A stretch of DNA of 57,242 bases from Opitutaceae bacterium. GTDB taxonomy: Bacteria; Verrucomicrobiota; Verrucomicrobiia; Opitutales; Opitutaceae. Where the stretch lies: assembly GCA_003164715.1 (NCBI GenBank), contig PLTZ01000001.1, positions 1-57,242 on the forward strand, in the 5' to 3' direction. The translations under genes and the position numbers were made by a program. Numbering within the stretch: the stretch's first letter is position 1; every line of letters begins with the position of its first letter. Positions 18,049-26,623 of this stretch are shown here, piece after piece. Under the pieces are notes generated by a model that was not told where the DNA came from, ran no database searches, and worked only from the letters and a program-made list of their open reading frames with translations.

Positions 18049-18671
18049 GGCTTCGAGGGCGCGGCGCTGTTGAAGTCGAATTGCACCTTCGGCGGCGTCT
18101 CGGACCCGGCGGTCGCCGTGAAATAGGGCCGCGAGGTGAAGTTGAACATGCCCGCCAGGATGACCGCGGGGAACCGCTGGATGGCCGTGTCGTAGGCCTG
18201 CACGGCGTCATTGAAGCGGCCGCGCTCGACGGAGATGCGGTTCTCCGTCCCCTCGAGCTGCGCCTGAAGGTCGCGGAACCCCGCGGTGGCCCTGAGCTGC
18301 GGATACTGCTCCGCCACGACCAGAAGGCGCGAGAGGGCCCCGCCCAGCTGGCCCTGGGCCTGCTGGAAGGCGGCCAGCTGCGCCGGGTCGGTCGGCGCCG
18401 CCCAGGCGGGCAGCGACACCCGGCCGACCGAGGCGCGGGCCTCGGTGACCGCCAGCAGCGTCGACTTCTCGAAGTTCGCGGCGCCCGAGACGGTGCTGAC
18501 CAGGTTGGGCACGAGATCGGCCCGCCGCTGGTAGACATTCTGGACCTGAGCCCACTGGGCGTCCGTGCCCTGCCTGAGGCTCACGAGCCGGTTGTAGCTG
18601 GAGGTGACCATGAGCCCCGCGATCACGGCCAGGGCGATGATGCCAATCAGGATTTTTGTCGCTGTACCCAT
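18045..18671 (-). CDS. lemA: LemA family protein
   Basis: A 208-residue protein with one N-terminal membrane anchor (KILIGIIALAVIAGLMV) followed by a long helical bundle. SYNRLVSLRQGTDAQWAQVQ and YQRRADLVPNLVSTV are the conserved LemA block. It is the first gene of the lemA-TPM-TPM operon and divergent from the ArsB-like permease, 62 bases away. The cellular role of LemA is unresolved. Confidence 0.93.
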   Translation of the reverse strand: MGTATKILIGIIALAVIAGLMVTSSYNRLVSLRQGTDAQWAQVQNVYQRRADLVPNLVSTVSGAANFEKSTLLAVTEARASVGRVSLPAWAAPTDPAQLAAFQQAQGQLGGALSRLLVVAEQYPQLRATAGFRDLQAQLEGTENRISVERGRFNDAVQAYDTAIQRFPAVILAGMFNFTSRPYFTATAGSETPPKVQFDFNSAAPSKP

Positions 18672-18733
18672 GTTAGGAGATTGTGCCCGGTTGGTCGCGG
18701 TATCAAGGTCGTTCCACCCGAGCCCCAGAGCCC

Positions 18734-19981
18734 ATGAATGTCCCGATTGAACAGAGGCCCGTCGTCCTGGTCATCTTTGTCCTGACCTACGTCGTGCTGG
18801 CGATCGGCCGTATCCCGGGCCTGAGGCTCAACCGGACCGGCATCGCGCTCCTGGGCGCCATCGCGATGATGATCTTCTCCGGAAGCTCGACCGAGCAGAT
18901 CGCGGCCAGCGTCAACTGGCCCACCATCTTCCTGCTGTTCGGCTTCTTCGTGATCTCCGCCCAGCTGCGACTCTCGGGGTTCTTCGACCGCCTCGCCGCG
19001 GTAATCTCCCAGCGCCTGAAGGATCCGACCTCCTTCATGCTGTACCTGGTCGTGACGACGGCGGGGCTTTCCGCCTTTCTCAACAACGACATCGTGTGCT
19101 ATGTCCTCACGCCCGTCGTTGCCGCGGCCCTGGTTCAAAAGGGGATCAATCCCGTCGCATACCTGATCGCGCTCGCCGCCGCCAGCAACATTGGCGGCGC
19201 GGCGACGCTGATCGGACACTCGCAGAACATGGTGATCGGCACCCTGGCCGGACTGAGTTTCCTCAGGTACCTCCTGTGGAGCCTCGTCCCGGTGGCGGTC
19301 GGCGTCGCCGTCACGTTCCTCGTCGCCCGGCTGGCGCACCGCGGAGGGCCCCCCGAGCTGCGGACCGATGAGATCGATCCCGGGGCCTCGGCGACCTACG
19401 CCCTCGACCGCTACCACGCCGCCAAGGGCGCAGTGATCCTCGCCGCGGTGATCGCCCTGTTCTTCACCCCGGTGCCGAGGGAAGTGACCGTGCTGGTGGC
19501 GGCGTGCATGCACCTGCTGAGCACAAAGTTCCGCACCGACCAGCTGCTGGCCCTCGTCGACTGGCACATTCTTCTCATGTTCATGGCACTCTTCGTCGTC
19601 AGCGCAGCCTTCCAGGCCACGGGCTACGGGGAGCAGCTGGTGCGGTGGATGGATGGCATCGGTTTCGACCCGGGCCGCCCGGCAAACCTGGCTGTGCTCA
19701 CCGGGGGCCTGTCGGTTCTGATCGGCAACGCACCGGCCGTGATGCTCCTCGTGAAGCTCGTGCCGATCGTGCACGCCACGAACGCCTACGTCATGGCGGT
19801 GGCCAACAGCTTCGCCGGCAATGCGATAGTGACCTCGAGCCTCGCGAACATCATCGTGGTCCAGCAGGCGCGCCGCCAGGGGATCGTCATCTCTTTCGGC
19901 GCCTTCGCCCGCCTCGGGATCCCAATCACGATCGCAACGATGGGCGTCCTGATCGCCTGGTCGGCGATCGTCGGGCCATAG
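18734..19981 (+). CDS. ArsB/SLC13-type anion permease
   Basis: A 415-residue transporter with about eleven membrane segments in two halves. Re-entrant motifs FLNNDIVCYVLTPVV and LIGNAPAVMLLVKLV occupy equivalent places in each half, and AAASNIGGAATLIGHSQNMV is a binding-site element. This is the pattern of the ion-transporter superfamily that includes ArsB, NhaD and the SLC13 carboxylate carriers. The substrate cannot be assigned. No ars genes are nearby, so arsenite is not favoured. The ATG at 18734 gives the usual short N-terminus. Confidence 0.82.
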   Translation: MNVPIEQRPVVLVIFVLTYVVLAIGRIPGLRLNRTGIALLGAIAMMIFSGSSTEQIAASVNWPTIFLLFGFFVISAQLRLSGFFDRLAAVISQRLKDPTSFMLYLVVTTAGLSAFLNNDIVCYVLTPVVAAALVQKGINPVAYLIALAAASNIGGAATLIGHSQNMVIGTLAGLSFLRYLLWSLVPVAVGVAVTFLVARLAHRGGPPELRTDEIDPGASATYALDRYHAAKGAVILAAVIALFFTPVPREVTVLVAACMHLLSTKFRTDQLLALVDWHILLMFMALFVVSAAFQATGYGEQLVRWMDGIGFDPGRPANLAVLTGGLSVLIGNAPAVMLLVKLVPIVHATNAYVMAVANSFAGNAIVTSSLANIIVVQQARRQGIVISFGAFARLGIPITIATMGVLIAWSAIVGP

Positions 19982-20051
19982 CCAGCGCCGGTCCGGCATG
20001 CGGGCGCCGCGCCGAATCTTGTGCGATTTCACGTCCGGCGGCAGTATACGT

Positions 20052-21395
20052 ATGGAAGCAATGACAGATGACTCCGAACTCCTCCGGCGATACGCCCACG
20101 AGCGCTCTGAAGCGGCCTTTGCCGAGCTGGTGGCACGGCACGTCGACCTCGTGTATTCGGCCGCGCTCCGCCAGACGCGGGGCGACCATCACCGGGCCCA
20201 GGAGGTGACCCAGATGGTCTTCACCGACCTCGCGCGAAAGGCCTCTGCCCTGATTCGGCACCCGGTCCTGCCGGCATGGCTCCACCGCAGCACGCACCTG
20301 GCGGCCCTCGACCTGCACCGCAGGGAGGGCAGGCGGTCCCGCTATGAGCGGGCCGCGGGAGCCGAGACCGCCGTCTCGGAAAACCCGGTCGACTCGCACG
20401 CATGGGAGGGGGTCGGACCCGTGCTTGACGAGGCCCTCAACGAGCTCGATGAGCGCGACCGGCAGGCGATTCTCCTGCGCTACTTTGGAAACCGGCCCTT
20501 CGGCGAAGTGGGCCGCAGCCTCAGGCTTTCCGAGAACGCAGCCCGCATGCGGGTGGAGCGCGCGCTGGGCAAGCTGCAAGGTCGCCTTGCCAAGCGCGGG
20601 ATTACCTCGTCATCCGCGGCGCTGGCCGCGGCGCTAACCGGACAGGCCGTCGTGGCAGCACCGAGCGGGGTCGCGGTCGCCAGCACGTCCGCCGCAATCG
20701 CCGCCGCAGGCGGCGCCACCGCCTCCTGGGTAGCCCTTATGAGCACATCGAAACTGCCCCTCGCGCTTACGGCGCTGCTCGTGGCCGGAGGCGGCGCGAT
20801 TGTCGCGACCCAGGAGCGCTCGAGCCGAAGGAGCGCGGCGGAGATGGCCGAGCTCTCAAGAGAGGACGCGGCGTTCCCGGGGCTCCTGGCGCAGGACCAG
20901 GGTCTCGCGGCCGCGGCGGCGGCCCAGGCACGCAGCTTCAGGGACGAGGAGGCGACGGTGGGCATCCTTAGCGGCCAGGTACGGGACCTGGAGGCAAAGT
21001 CGGACGCCTCCCGGCGACCCGCGGTCGCCCACGTGCCGAATCGCCGAGCGCTCAACCTGGACGCAGGCACGTCGCTGTGGAATCCTTCGGTGCTGGACCA
21101 AATGCCGAAGATGCTGAAGCAAAACCGTCCGGAGTATCCCCCGGAGATGCGCAACGCCGGGGCCTCCGGCCAGGTCGTGGTCGACTTCATCGTCGGCACG
21201 GACGGGCTGGTCTACAACGCGTTTGCGCTCAGCTCCTCGGACCAGGCCTTCGAGGATTCGGCGGTGAATGCCGTGAGCCAGTGGACCTTCTCCTCCGGGC
21301 AGAAGAACGGCCAGAGCGTCTACACCCATATGCAGGTCCCGATCGTGTTCAAGATCGGCGAGCCGCCGGTCCCGACATCCGATACGTGGTTCTGA
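20052..21395 (+). CDS. ECF sigma factor fused to a membrane anchor and TonB-like C-terminal domain
   Basis: A 447-residue protein with an unusual order. Sigma region 2 is at about 18-90 (YAHERSEAAFAELVARHVDL; WLHRSTHLAALDLHRREG). Region 4 is at about 127-180 (LDERDRQAILLRYFG; RSLRLSENAARMRVERAL). An Ala-rich linker follows, then one membrane helix at about 236-253, a coiled-coil-like stretch, and a TonB/TolA-type domain at about 355-437 (RPEYPPEMRNAGASGQVVVD; later WTFSSGQ). It would place a DNA-binding sigma module in the cytoplasm and a TonB-like domain in the periplasm. Starts at 20052 and 20061 are both possible. Codon use is even throughout and no frameshift is evident. Confidence 0.85.
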   Translation: MEAMTDDSELLRRYAHERSEAAFAELVARHVDLVYSAALRQTRGDHHRAQEVTQMVFTDLARKASALIRHPVLPAWLHRSTHLAALDLHRREGRRSRYERAAGAETAVSENPVDSHAWEGVGPVLDEALNELDERDRQAILLRYFGNRPFGEVGRSLRLSENAARMRVERALGKLQGRLAKRGITSSSAALAAALTGQAVVAAPSGVAVASTSAAIAAAGGATASWVALMSTSKLPLALTALLVAGGGAIVATQERSSRRSAAEMAELSREDAAFPGLLAQDQGLAAAAAAQARSFRDEEATVGILSGQVRDLEAKSDASRRPAVAHVPNRRALNLDAGTSLWNPSVLDQMPKMLKQNRPEYPPEMRNAGASGQVVVDFIVGTDGLVYNAFALSSSDQAFEDSAVNAVSQWTFSSGQKNGQSVYTHMQVPIVFKIGEPPVPTSDTWF

Positions 21396-21399
21396 TCCG

Positions 21400-22173
21400 A
21401 TGAGCCGAAACCGCCTTTGCTGGGTCCTCTTCGCTGCGGCGGCCGTCGCGGTATCGGTCGCCGTGGCGCGCCGCGAACTCCGCCTTCTCGGGCAGGCGGA
21501 CGCGCTCGCCGCGGAAAGGCAGCGCCACGCTGAGTTCGCCGGGCTCCAGAGCGAAAACGGCCGACTGAAGGCGGAGCAGCCTTCGGAATCGGAACGCAAG
21601 CGCCTCGGGCTCCGGCATGCCGAGGCGGAATCCCTTCGCGCGCGCCTGCTTGAACTCCAGGCAAAGGGCGCGCAGGCGGACTCCACCGCCGCTTTGGAAA
21701 GCGAAGCGCCCGAGGTGGTTGCGGCCGGGGACTGGATATACGCGGGACGCGCGGACCCCAGGGCGGCGATTGAAAGCGTCCTCTGGGCCGCCTCCCGGGG
21801 CGATGTCGACCAGCTCTCGGAGCTCATCGGGTTTACGCATGACGTGAGGGTTCAGGCTGAGGCGGCCTTTGCCCAGCTGCCCGCGGAATCACGGGAGGAA
21901 TTCGGCAGCCCCGAGAAAGTGGTTGCGACGCTTCTTGCGGGAAGCTTCCCAAAGGACGCGGACTCGATGACGCTTCTCCTGAGCAAGTCCTGGGACCAGG
22001 ACGCCGGCGTGCAGATGACGGTCGGGCATTCCGACGGCCACGCCCGTACCAACATCTACCATTTGCATCGCGCGGCCGACGGCTGGCAGCTCATGGTTCC
22101 GGCGAGCGTTCTTTCGGGTTACCAGAGTATCCTGAGGGGCGACCCGCAATCCCCTGAGACGCCTGCCCCATAG
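21400..22173 (+). CDS. Membrane-anchored coiled-coil hypothetical protein
   Basis: A 257-residue protein starting four bases after the sigma/TonB stop. The N-terminal anchor (CWVLFAAAAVAVSVAVA) is followed by about 65 residues of charged heptad-like helix (ELRLLGQADALAAERQRHAE). A C-terminal alpha/beta region follows, with DPRAAIESVLWAASRGDVDQ, resembling small helper domains that track sigma/TonB fusions. I do not recognise a named family. It is probably part of the same signalling unit. Confidence 0.75.
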   Translation: MSRNRLCWVLFAAAAVAVSVAVARRELRLLGQADALAAERQRHAEFAGLQSENGRLKAEQPSESERKRLGLRHAEAESLRARLLELQAKGAQADSTAALESEAPEVVAAGDWIYAGRADPRAAIESVLWAASRGDVDQLSELIGFTHDVRVQAEAAFAQLPAESREEFGSPEKVVATLLAGSFPKDADSMTLLLSKSWDQDAGVQMTVGHSDGHARTNIYHLHRAADGWQLMVPASVLSGYQSILRGDPQSPETPAP

Positions 22174-22681
22174 CATCTTTTGGGCTGCCATTGCGGCGCT
22201 GATCTCGGCGTCCGGCGCATGTACGGTGCTGGAAGTCCGGGGAAGGAGTTCGATTGAGATGCTACCGCCCATCGCCTCTCCCCAGGCGGGGACGGACAAG
22301 ACGGGTGAGGTTTCGAGCAACATCGTCATCAACGACATCCCGCCATCGGCGATAGGGGAGCTTGCGCGGCCCGCGTATCCCGCGGCCGCACTGGCGGCGG
22401 CCGCCGGCAACTGCGTCGTCTTTGCCACGATCACGATCGACGCCCACGGCCGGGTGACGGAGGTGGTGCCGAGCTGGCAGAGGCTGAACATCCCGAACCG
22501 GTTCTCCGACGAGTTCCTTGACGCCGTCAAAGCCGCGGTGGGCACCTGGAGATTCGAGCCCGCCCGGCTCGTCTACTGGGAGAAGACGGCGAATGATGAC
22601 CTCAAGTACCTCAGCACCGAGACGATTTCCGTCCGGACCGACGTCAAGTTCACCTTCGAGGCCTCGGGCGCCGTCCGGTAG
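22154..22681 (+). CDS. TonB-like C-terminal domain lipoprotein, non-ATG start
   Basis: The TonB-type domain is clear: NCVVFATITIDAHGRVTEVV, then FLDAVKAAVGTWRFEPARLV. The first in-frame ATG/GTG/TTG is GTG at 22226. The codons before it read MRRLPHSIFWAAIAALISAS followed by GAC, a good lipoprotein-type signal ending at Cys23. The frame is open back to 22136 (TGA at 22133). A CTG at 22154 would give this signal. I use it, giving 175 residues; the start is uncertain. It overlaps the upstream stop by 20 bases, so it is probably coupled to the sigma/TonB group. Confidence 0.6.
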   Translation: MRRLPHSIFWAAIAALISASGACTVLEVRGRSSIEMLPPIASPQAGTDKTGEVSSNIVINDIPPSAIGELARPAYPAAALAAAAGNCVVFATITIDAHGRVTEVVPSWQRLNIPNRFSDEFLDAVKAAVGTWRFEPARLVYWEKTANDDLKYLSTETISVRTDVKFTFEASGAVR

Positions 22682-22858
22682 CACCCCGTGCCCGGGTGTG
22701 GCCCAGTTGCCGGTGAGCCATGCGAAATGGGACTCGCCGATCGGGGGGTCCTCCAGCACAATGACCGCCTCAATCGCGCGTGCGCGGTTCCCGGAAACCG
22801 ACGCAACCGTGACGATTCCCGTTGAGCCTCCGGCGAGGGCTGAAGATCGTACCTCGCC

Positions 22859-23860
22859 ATGGAAGCTGACGACTCCCTCCGTGAAAGGCCGCGCGCCGCG
22901 GTGGCGCGCGCGATCGCGGGGATCCTCATCTTCACGCTGGGCCGGATCTCCGGAGCAATATGGGCGCTGCTCGGCGCCGGCGTAGCCTTCGCGGCTAATC
23001 AGGAGCCGCCCTCGCCCTCCTATGGTCACTCGTTCGTCTGCACCGATTACACCAAGGGCAGGGTGTGCGTGGTTTCGAGGTCCGGCGTGATCGAGTGGGA
23101 ATACCCGGCTCCGTCGTGCAACGACGTCTGGGTGCTTCCCAGCGGTAATCTCCTGTTCAACACCGGCCACGGCGTCAAGGAGGTGACTCGCGGGAAGGCC
23201 GTGGTCTTTGATTATGAGTCGAGCAGCGCCATTTATGCCTGCCAGCGGCTGGCCGACGGAAACACCTTTATAGGCGAGTGCAACAGCGGCAGGCTGCTCG
23301 AGGTCCGCCCCGATGGCCGGATCGCCAAGGAGGTGCGGCTCCTGCCGCCCGGCGTGGATGGGGGAGGGGCCTTCATGCGAAACGCCCGCCGCCTGCCGAG
23401 CGGCAACTACCTCGTGGCCCACTACGGCCTCGATGTCGTCCGGGAATACGCTCCCTCCGGCCGGCTCGTCCGCGAGATCCCCGCCCCCGGCGGGCCGCAC
23501 ACGGCGATTCGCCTGCCGGGGGGCAACACGCTGATCTCCTGCGCCGATCACCCGAATGGCACGCCGCGGGTCTTTGAGGTGGACCCCGCCGGAAAGACCG
23601 TGTGGTCGGTGGAGAGCCGAGACCTGCCGGGCCTCGCCCTCAAGTTTATGGCGGGGTTCCAGCGCCTGCCGAACGGAAACACGGTCATGGCGAACTGGCT
23701 CGGGCACGGGCATTTCGGGGAGGCCCCGCAGATCATCGAGGTGACCCCGCAGAAGCGGGTGGTGTGGACCTTTGCCGACCACGCCGGCTTCGGCACGGTA
23801 TCGAGCCTTCAGCTCCTGGACGTCCCCGGCGACGCCATTCGGGGCGAGATCTGGCGCTAG
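22859..23860 (+). CDS. Secreted beta-propeller protein
   Basis: A 333-residue protein. A hydrophobic segment near 20-45 acts as signal or anchor. A repeated strand motif follows (LPSGNLLFNTG, LADGNTFIGE, LPSGNYLVAHYG, LPGGNTLISCAD, LPNGNTVMANWL), each marking one blade, so at least five blades of a YncE/PQQ-like propeller. No catalytic residues can be named. Its stop abuts the stop of the convergent GH105 gene with no base between. Confidence 0.8.
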   Translation: MEADDSLRERPRAAVARAIAGILIFTLGRISGAIWALLGAGVAFAANQEPPSPSYGHSFVCTDYTKGRVCVVSRSGVIEWEYPAPSCNDVWVLPSGNLLFNTGHGVKEVTRGKAVVFDYESSSAIYACQRLADGNTFIGECNSGRLLEVRPDGRIAKEVRLLPPGVDGGGAFMRNARRLPSGNYLVAHYGLDVVREYAPSGRLVREIPAPGGPHTAIRLPGGNTLISCADHPNGTPRVFEVDPAGKTVWSVESRDLPGLALKFMAGFQRLPNGNTVMANWLGHGHFGEAPQIIEVTPQKRVVWTFADHAGFGTVSSLQLLDVPGDAIRGEIWR

Positions 23861-25033
23861 TCAGCGGTCGCGCCGGAACTCGATGGCGCTTGTCCCCAGG
23901 ATGAAGGAGGTGACCGGGGCGAACGGGTTAACCTCCCGTGGGGAGTCGATGTAGGCCTTGTAGTTGTCCTGGATCCCGATGCTGCTGCAGTCCCGGATGT
24001 TGACCAGGCCCGCGGCATCGATGCTGGCCTTGGTGATGATCCCGGCGTAGGCCTTCTCTACAACGGGGAGATACTCGGCCCGGTCGATGAAGCCCCTGTC
24101 GATGGAGCTCTTTATCAGGTAAAGGTACATGCCGGTGCCCGAGGTCTCGTTCCAGTTCCCGGGCTCGTTCGGCTTGTCGACGACCTGGCACCACATTCCG
24201 GTCCGCGGGTCCTGGACGGACTTGAGACCCTTGCAGAGGTTCCGGAGCGCGGTGAGCAGCTCCGATCGGTCCGGGTTGTCGCGTGGCAGGTAGTCAAAGA
24301 CATCCGCGATCAGGAGGGCGTACCAGCCGAGCCCCTCGCTCCACACCTCCGACGCCAGGCCCGTCCTCTTGTCCGCCCAACTCGCGGACCTCGACTCGTC
24401 CCAGCCGTGCAATAGGAGGCCGTTCGGCTTGAGGCAGTGCTTGAGCGCGAGCCTCATCTGGCGGGTGACCTCGCCGAACGCGTACTCGCGCTCGCCGACG
24501 TCCGCACCGTAGCGCGCGAGGAACATCTGGCCCATGAAGAGGCCGTCCACCCAGAGCTGGTGCCGGGCCCACTCGCCGTGCCAGAAGCTGCCATCCGCGT
24601 TGCGTGGGTAGCCGCGGAAGCCGTCGCGGATGTGGGTCGCCGCAATCTTGTACTTCGTTAGGCTGGTCTGCTCATACATGAACAGGATCGCGTAGCCCGG
24701 CAGGAAGTTGTCGAGCGCCTTGGGTGAGAAGTTGGGGACATTCCCCCTGTCGTCGACCTGCTGATCGACGTAGCGCTTGATGTAGTTAAAGTACCTCACG
24801 TCTCCCGTCAGCCGCCAGAGCTTCTCGAAGGTGAACATGGCGTACCCGGCCTGCCAGCTGAAGTGGTTCGGGTCGTTCACCCAGTGGATCGAATCGGGGT
24901 CGGGGAACCGCGTGAGGAAGGTGTCGGCCGTGGCCGTCGACCAGTTGAAGCTCCGGGCGGGAGCCGCGTTCTCTGCTGCGGCGCCGAGGACGGGCAGCGC
25001 GTTGACGAGGCAGAACAGGATCACCTTGCGCAT
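23861..25033 (-). CDS. Glycoside hydrolase family 105 (unsaturated rhamnogalacturonyl hydrolase-like)
   Basis: A 390-residue secreted enzyme with signal peptide MRKVILFCLVNALPVLGAAA. The (alpha/alpha)6 barrel shows HFSWQAGYAMFTFEKLWRLT, the catalytic Asp in HQLWVDGLFMGQMFLARYG, and SEGLGWYALLIADVFDYL. Family members hydrate the 4,5-unsaturated uronic acid left by polysaccharide lyases. It points to use of pectin- or algal-type uronates. No lyase is in the window. The gene stands alone on its strand. Confidence 0.9.
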   Translation of the reverse strand: MRKVILFCLVNALPVLGAAAENAAPARSFNWSTATADTFLTRFPDPDSIHWVNDPNHFSWQAGYAMFTFEKLWRLTGDVRYFNYIKRYVDQQVDDRGNVPNFSPKALDNFLPGYAILFMYEQTSLTKYKIAATHIRDGFRGYPRNADGSFWHGEWARHQLWVDGLFMGQMFLARYGADVGEREYAFGEVTRQMRLALKHCLKPNGLLLHGWDESRSASWADKRTGLASEVWSEGLGWYALLIADVFDYLPRDNPDRSELLTALRNLCKGLKSVQDPRTGMWCQVVDKPNEPGNWNETSGTGMYLYLIKSSIDRGFIDRAEYLPVVEKAYAGIITKASIDAAGLVNIRDCSSIGIQDNYKAYIDSPREVNPFAPVTSFILGTSAIEFRRDR

Positions 25034-25151
25034 GGTCGCAAGGATGCCAAAAAAAACGCCGGATGCGATCCTTCCCGTGGTCGCGGCCTCCGCGGCGCAG
25101 GGCGCAGGCGCGGCAGCAGCGGGTCCCCCGCGCCGGGCGCGCAGGCCATTG

Positions 25152-25550
25152 CTATCCTGGGCGCCTGACCGGGTGGGGCCTGCCGTGCTCGTCGATCGCG
25201 ACGTAGGTGAAGATGCCGTGCGTCACCCGGCGTTCGGTGCCGTCGGAGTAGTGATGGGTCCAAACCTCCATCTCCACCTTCATGGAGGTGCGCCCGACGC
25301 CCTGGAGGCGCGCGTAGCAGGTCACCGTGTCGCCCACGTTGACCGGCGCGACAAAGCTCATCGCCTCGATGGCGACCGTGACGACCCGGCTCTCAGCGAT
25401 GGACCGGGCCAGGACGGCGCCCCCGAGGTCCATCTGGGAGACGATCCAGCCGCCGAAGATGTCGCCGTTCGAATTCGTGTCGGCCGGCATCGCGATCGCG
25501 CGGATCACGATTTCACCCTGGGGCTTGGGGGGCGGCGAGGGGTCGGCCAT
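25152..25550 (-). CDS. yciA: YciA-type acyl-CoA thioesterase
   Basis: A 132-residue hot-dog thioesterase that hydrolyses acyl-CoA. IRAIAMPADTNSNGDIFGGW has the conserved NxxGDIFGG motif with the catalytic Asp, and FVAPVNVGDTV and GIFTYVAID follow. Single gene, divergent from the Xre/RES pair. Confidence 0.92.
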   Translation of the reverse strand: MADPSPPPKPQGEIVIRAIAMPADTNSNGDIFGGWIVSQMDLGGAVLARSIAESRVVTVAIEAMSFVAPVNVGDTVTCYARLQGVGRTSMKVEMEVWTHHYSDGTERRVTHGIFTYVAIDEHGRPHPVRRPG

Positions 25551-25648
25551 TTCGGAGGCAGGCTAAACCAAAGGTGCCCCCATGCAAGCCGCCGCGGCAC
25601 GCGAAGAGCCCGGGGTCAACGCCATGGCCAGGATCCCCAGTGGGGCTC

Positions 25649-25681
25649 TTGACAGGGTAGGGCACATGGCTATTCTGCCAT
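25649..25681 (+). promoter_or_regulatory. Promoter with overlapping palindromic operator for the Xre/RES pair
   Basis: TTGACA (25649-25654) and TATTCT (25671-25676) are spaced by 16 bases. The -10 sits in the loop of a perfect inverted repeat ATGGC-TATTCT-GCCAT (25666-25681). A partial copy, CATGACTATTCT, recurs at the start codon (25700-25711). This is the arrangement expected for autorepression by the antitoxin. Confidence 0.6.
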
Positions 25682-25701
25682 TATGATTAAGTATTACTGC
25701 C

Positions 25702-26100
25702 ATGACTATTCTCGCGTTAGCCGAACGGCCCGACTCGGAGCAGATTGCCGCCATTGAACGGGGGTTGCCGAGCAATTCCCTGAGCCAGATCGCCAAGATG
25801 CTCGGGCTGCCGAAGCAGAGGATCATCGCGGCCCTGAAGCTCGCCCAGCGGACGGTCTCCGACCGGGAGAAATCGAAAAGGCCGTTCAGGCTGGAGGAGT
25901 CCGAGCGCCTGCTGCGCGTCCTGCGCGTCCATCGCATCGCCCGCGAGGTCTTCACCACGGACGACGCCGTCGCCAAATGGCTGAGCATGCCAGACCGGAG
26001 CCTGGGAATGAAGACGCCCCTGGACATGCTCGCTACGGACGTGGGCACGGCGAAGGTCGAGAATCTCGCCTATGCGATGGTCCACGGCGTTCCCGCATGA
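25702..26100 (+). CDS. Xre/MbcA/ParS-type antitoxin (DUF2384)
   Basis: A 132-residue antitoxin. An N-terminal helix-turn-helix (LSQIAKMLGLPKQRIIAALK) is followed by the DUF2384 C-terminal region (VFTTDDAVAKWLSMPDRSLG, then KTPLDMLATDVGTAKVENLA). The C-terminus of such proteins blocks the RES active site and the complex represses its own promoter. The stop overlaps the toxin ATG as ATGA. Confidence 0.9.
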   Translation: MTILALAERPDSEQIAAIERGLPSNSLSQIAKMLGLPKQRIIAALKLAQRTVSDREKSKRPFRLEESERLLRVLRVHRIAREVFTTDDAVAKWLSMPDRSLGMKTPLDMLATDVGTAKVENLAYAMVHGVPA

Positions 26101-26570
26101 TGGCCTACCGGATCGCGCTCAGGCGGTTCGGGGCGACGGCGCGGGAGGCGCTCAACGGCAGGAGCGGGTATTGCGCCGACGGCCGCTGGCACGGCCGCGG
26201 GCGCTATCTGGACTACGCGGCGCAGGGCCGCTCCCTTGCTACGCTCGAGCGCCTTGTCCACTACAAGCGATTCGACTGCCTGGAGCCCCACGTCATCTAC
26301 ACGCTCGACGTGCCCGACGAGCATGTGGAAACGGTGCTTTCGCTGCCGCGCGGGTGGGATGGCGTCGACCTGCTTGCGGCGGCGCAGGCGATCGGAAACA
26401 GGTGGTGCGACCGGTCCGCAAGCCCCGCCTTGCAGGCGCCAAGCACTGTGACCCCCGGGGAGCACAACCTGATGCTCAACAGCCGGCACCCCAAATGGGA
26501 TTGGAAATGGGTCTCCGGCCCCAAGCCGTTTCTTTTTAACGCACGACTTGCCGAGCTGCTGAAGAAGTAG
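26097..26570 (+). CDS. RES-domain toxin
   Basis: A 157-residue toxin. The RES fold shows the start MAYRIALRRF, Arg/Tyr/Ser-type positions in NGRSGYCADGRWHGRGRYLD, STVTPGEHNLMLNSRHP in the C-terminal third, and FLFNARL at the end. RES toxins deplete NAD+ by phosphorolysis or ADP-ribosylate targets. The motif order (Arg near 29, Tyr near 38, Glu near 122) fits an active enzyme. Coupled to the antitoxin. Confidence 0.88.
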   Translation: MMAYRIALRRFGATAREALNGRSGYCADGRWHGRGRYLDYAAQGRSLATLERLVHYKRFDCLEPHVIYTLDVPDEHVETVLSLPRGWDGVDLLAAAQAIGNRWCDRSASPALQAPSTVTPGEHNLMLNSRHPKWDWKWVSGPKPFLFNARLAELLKK

Positions 26571-26623
26571 CGCCCCCGAAGGCCTCGGAAGAGCATCGCC
26601 CGGAGCGTTTATAGGGTTGGCGT

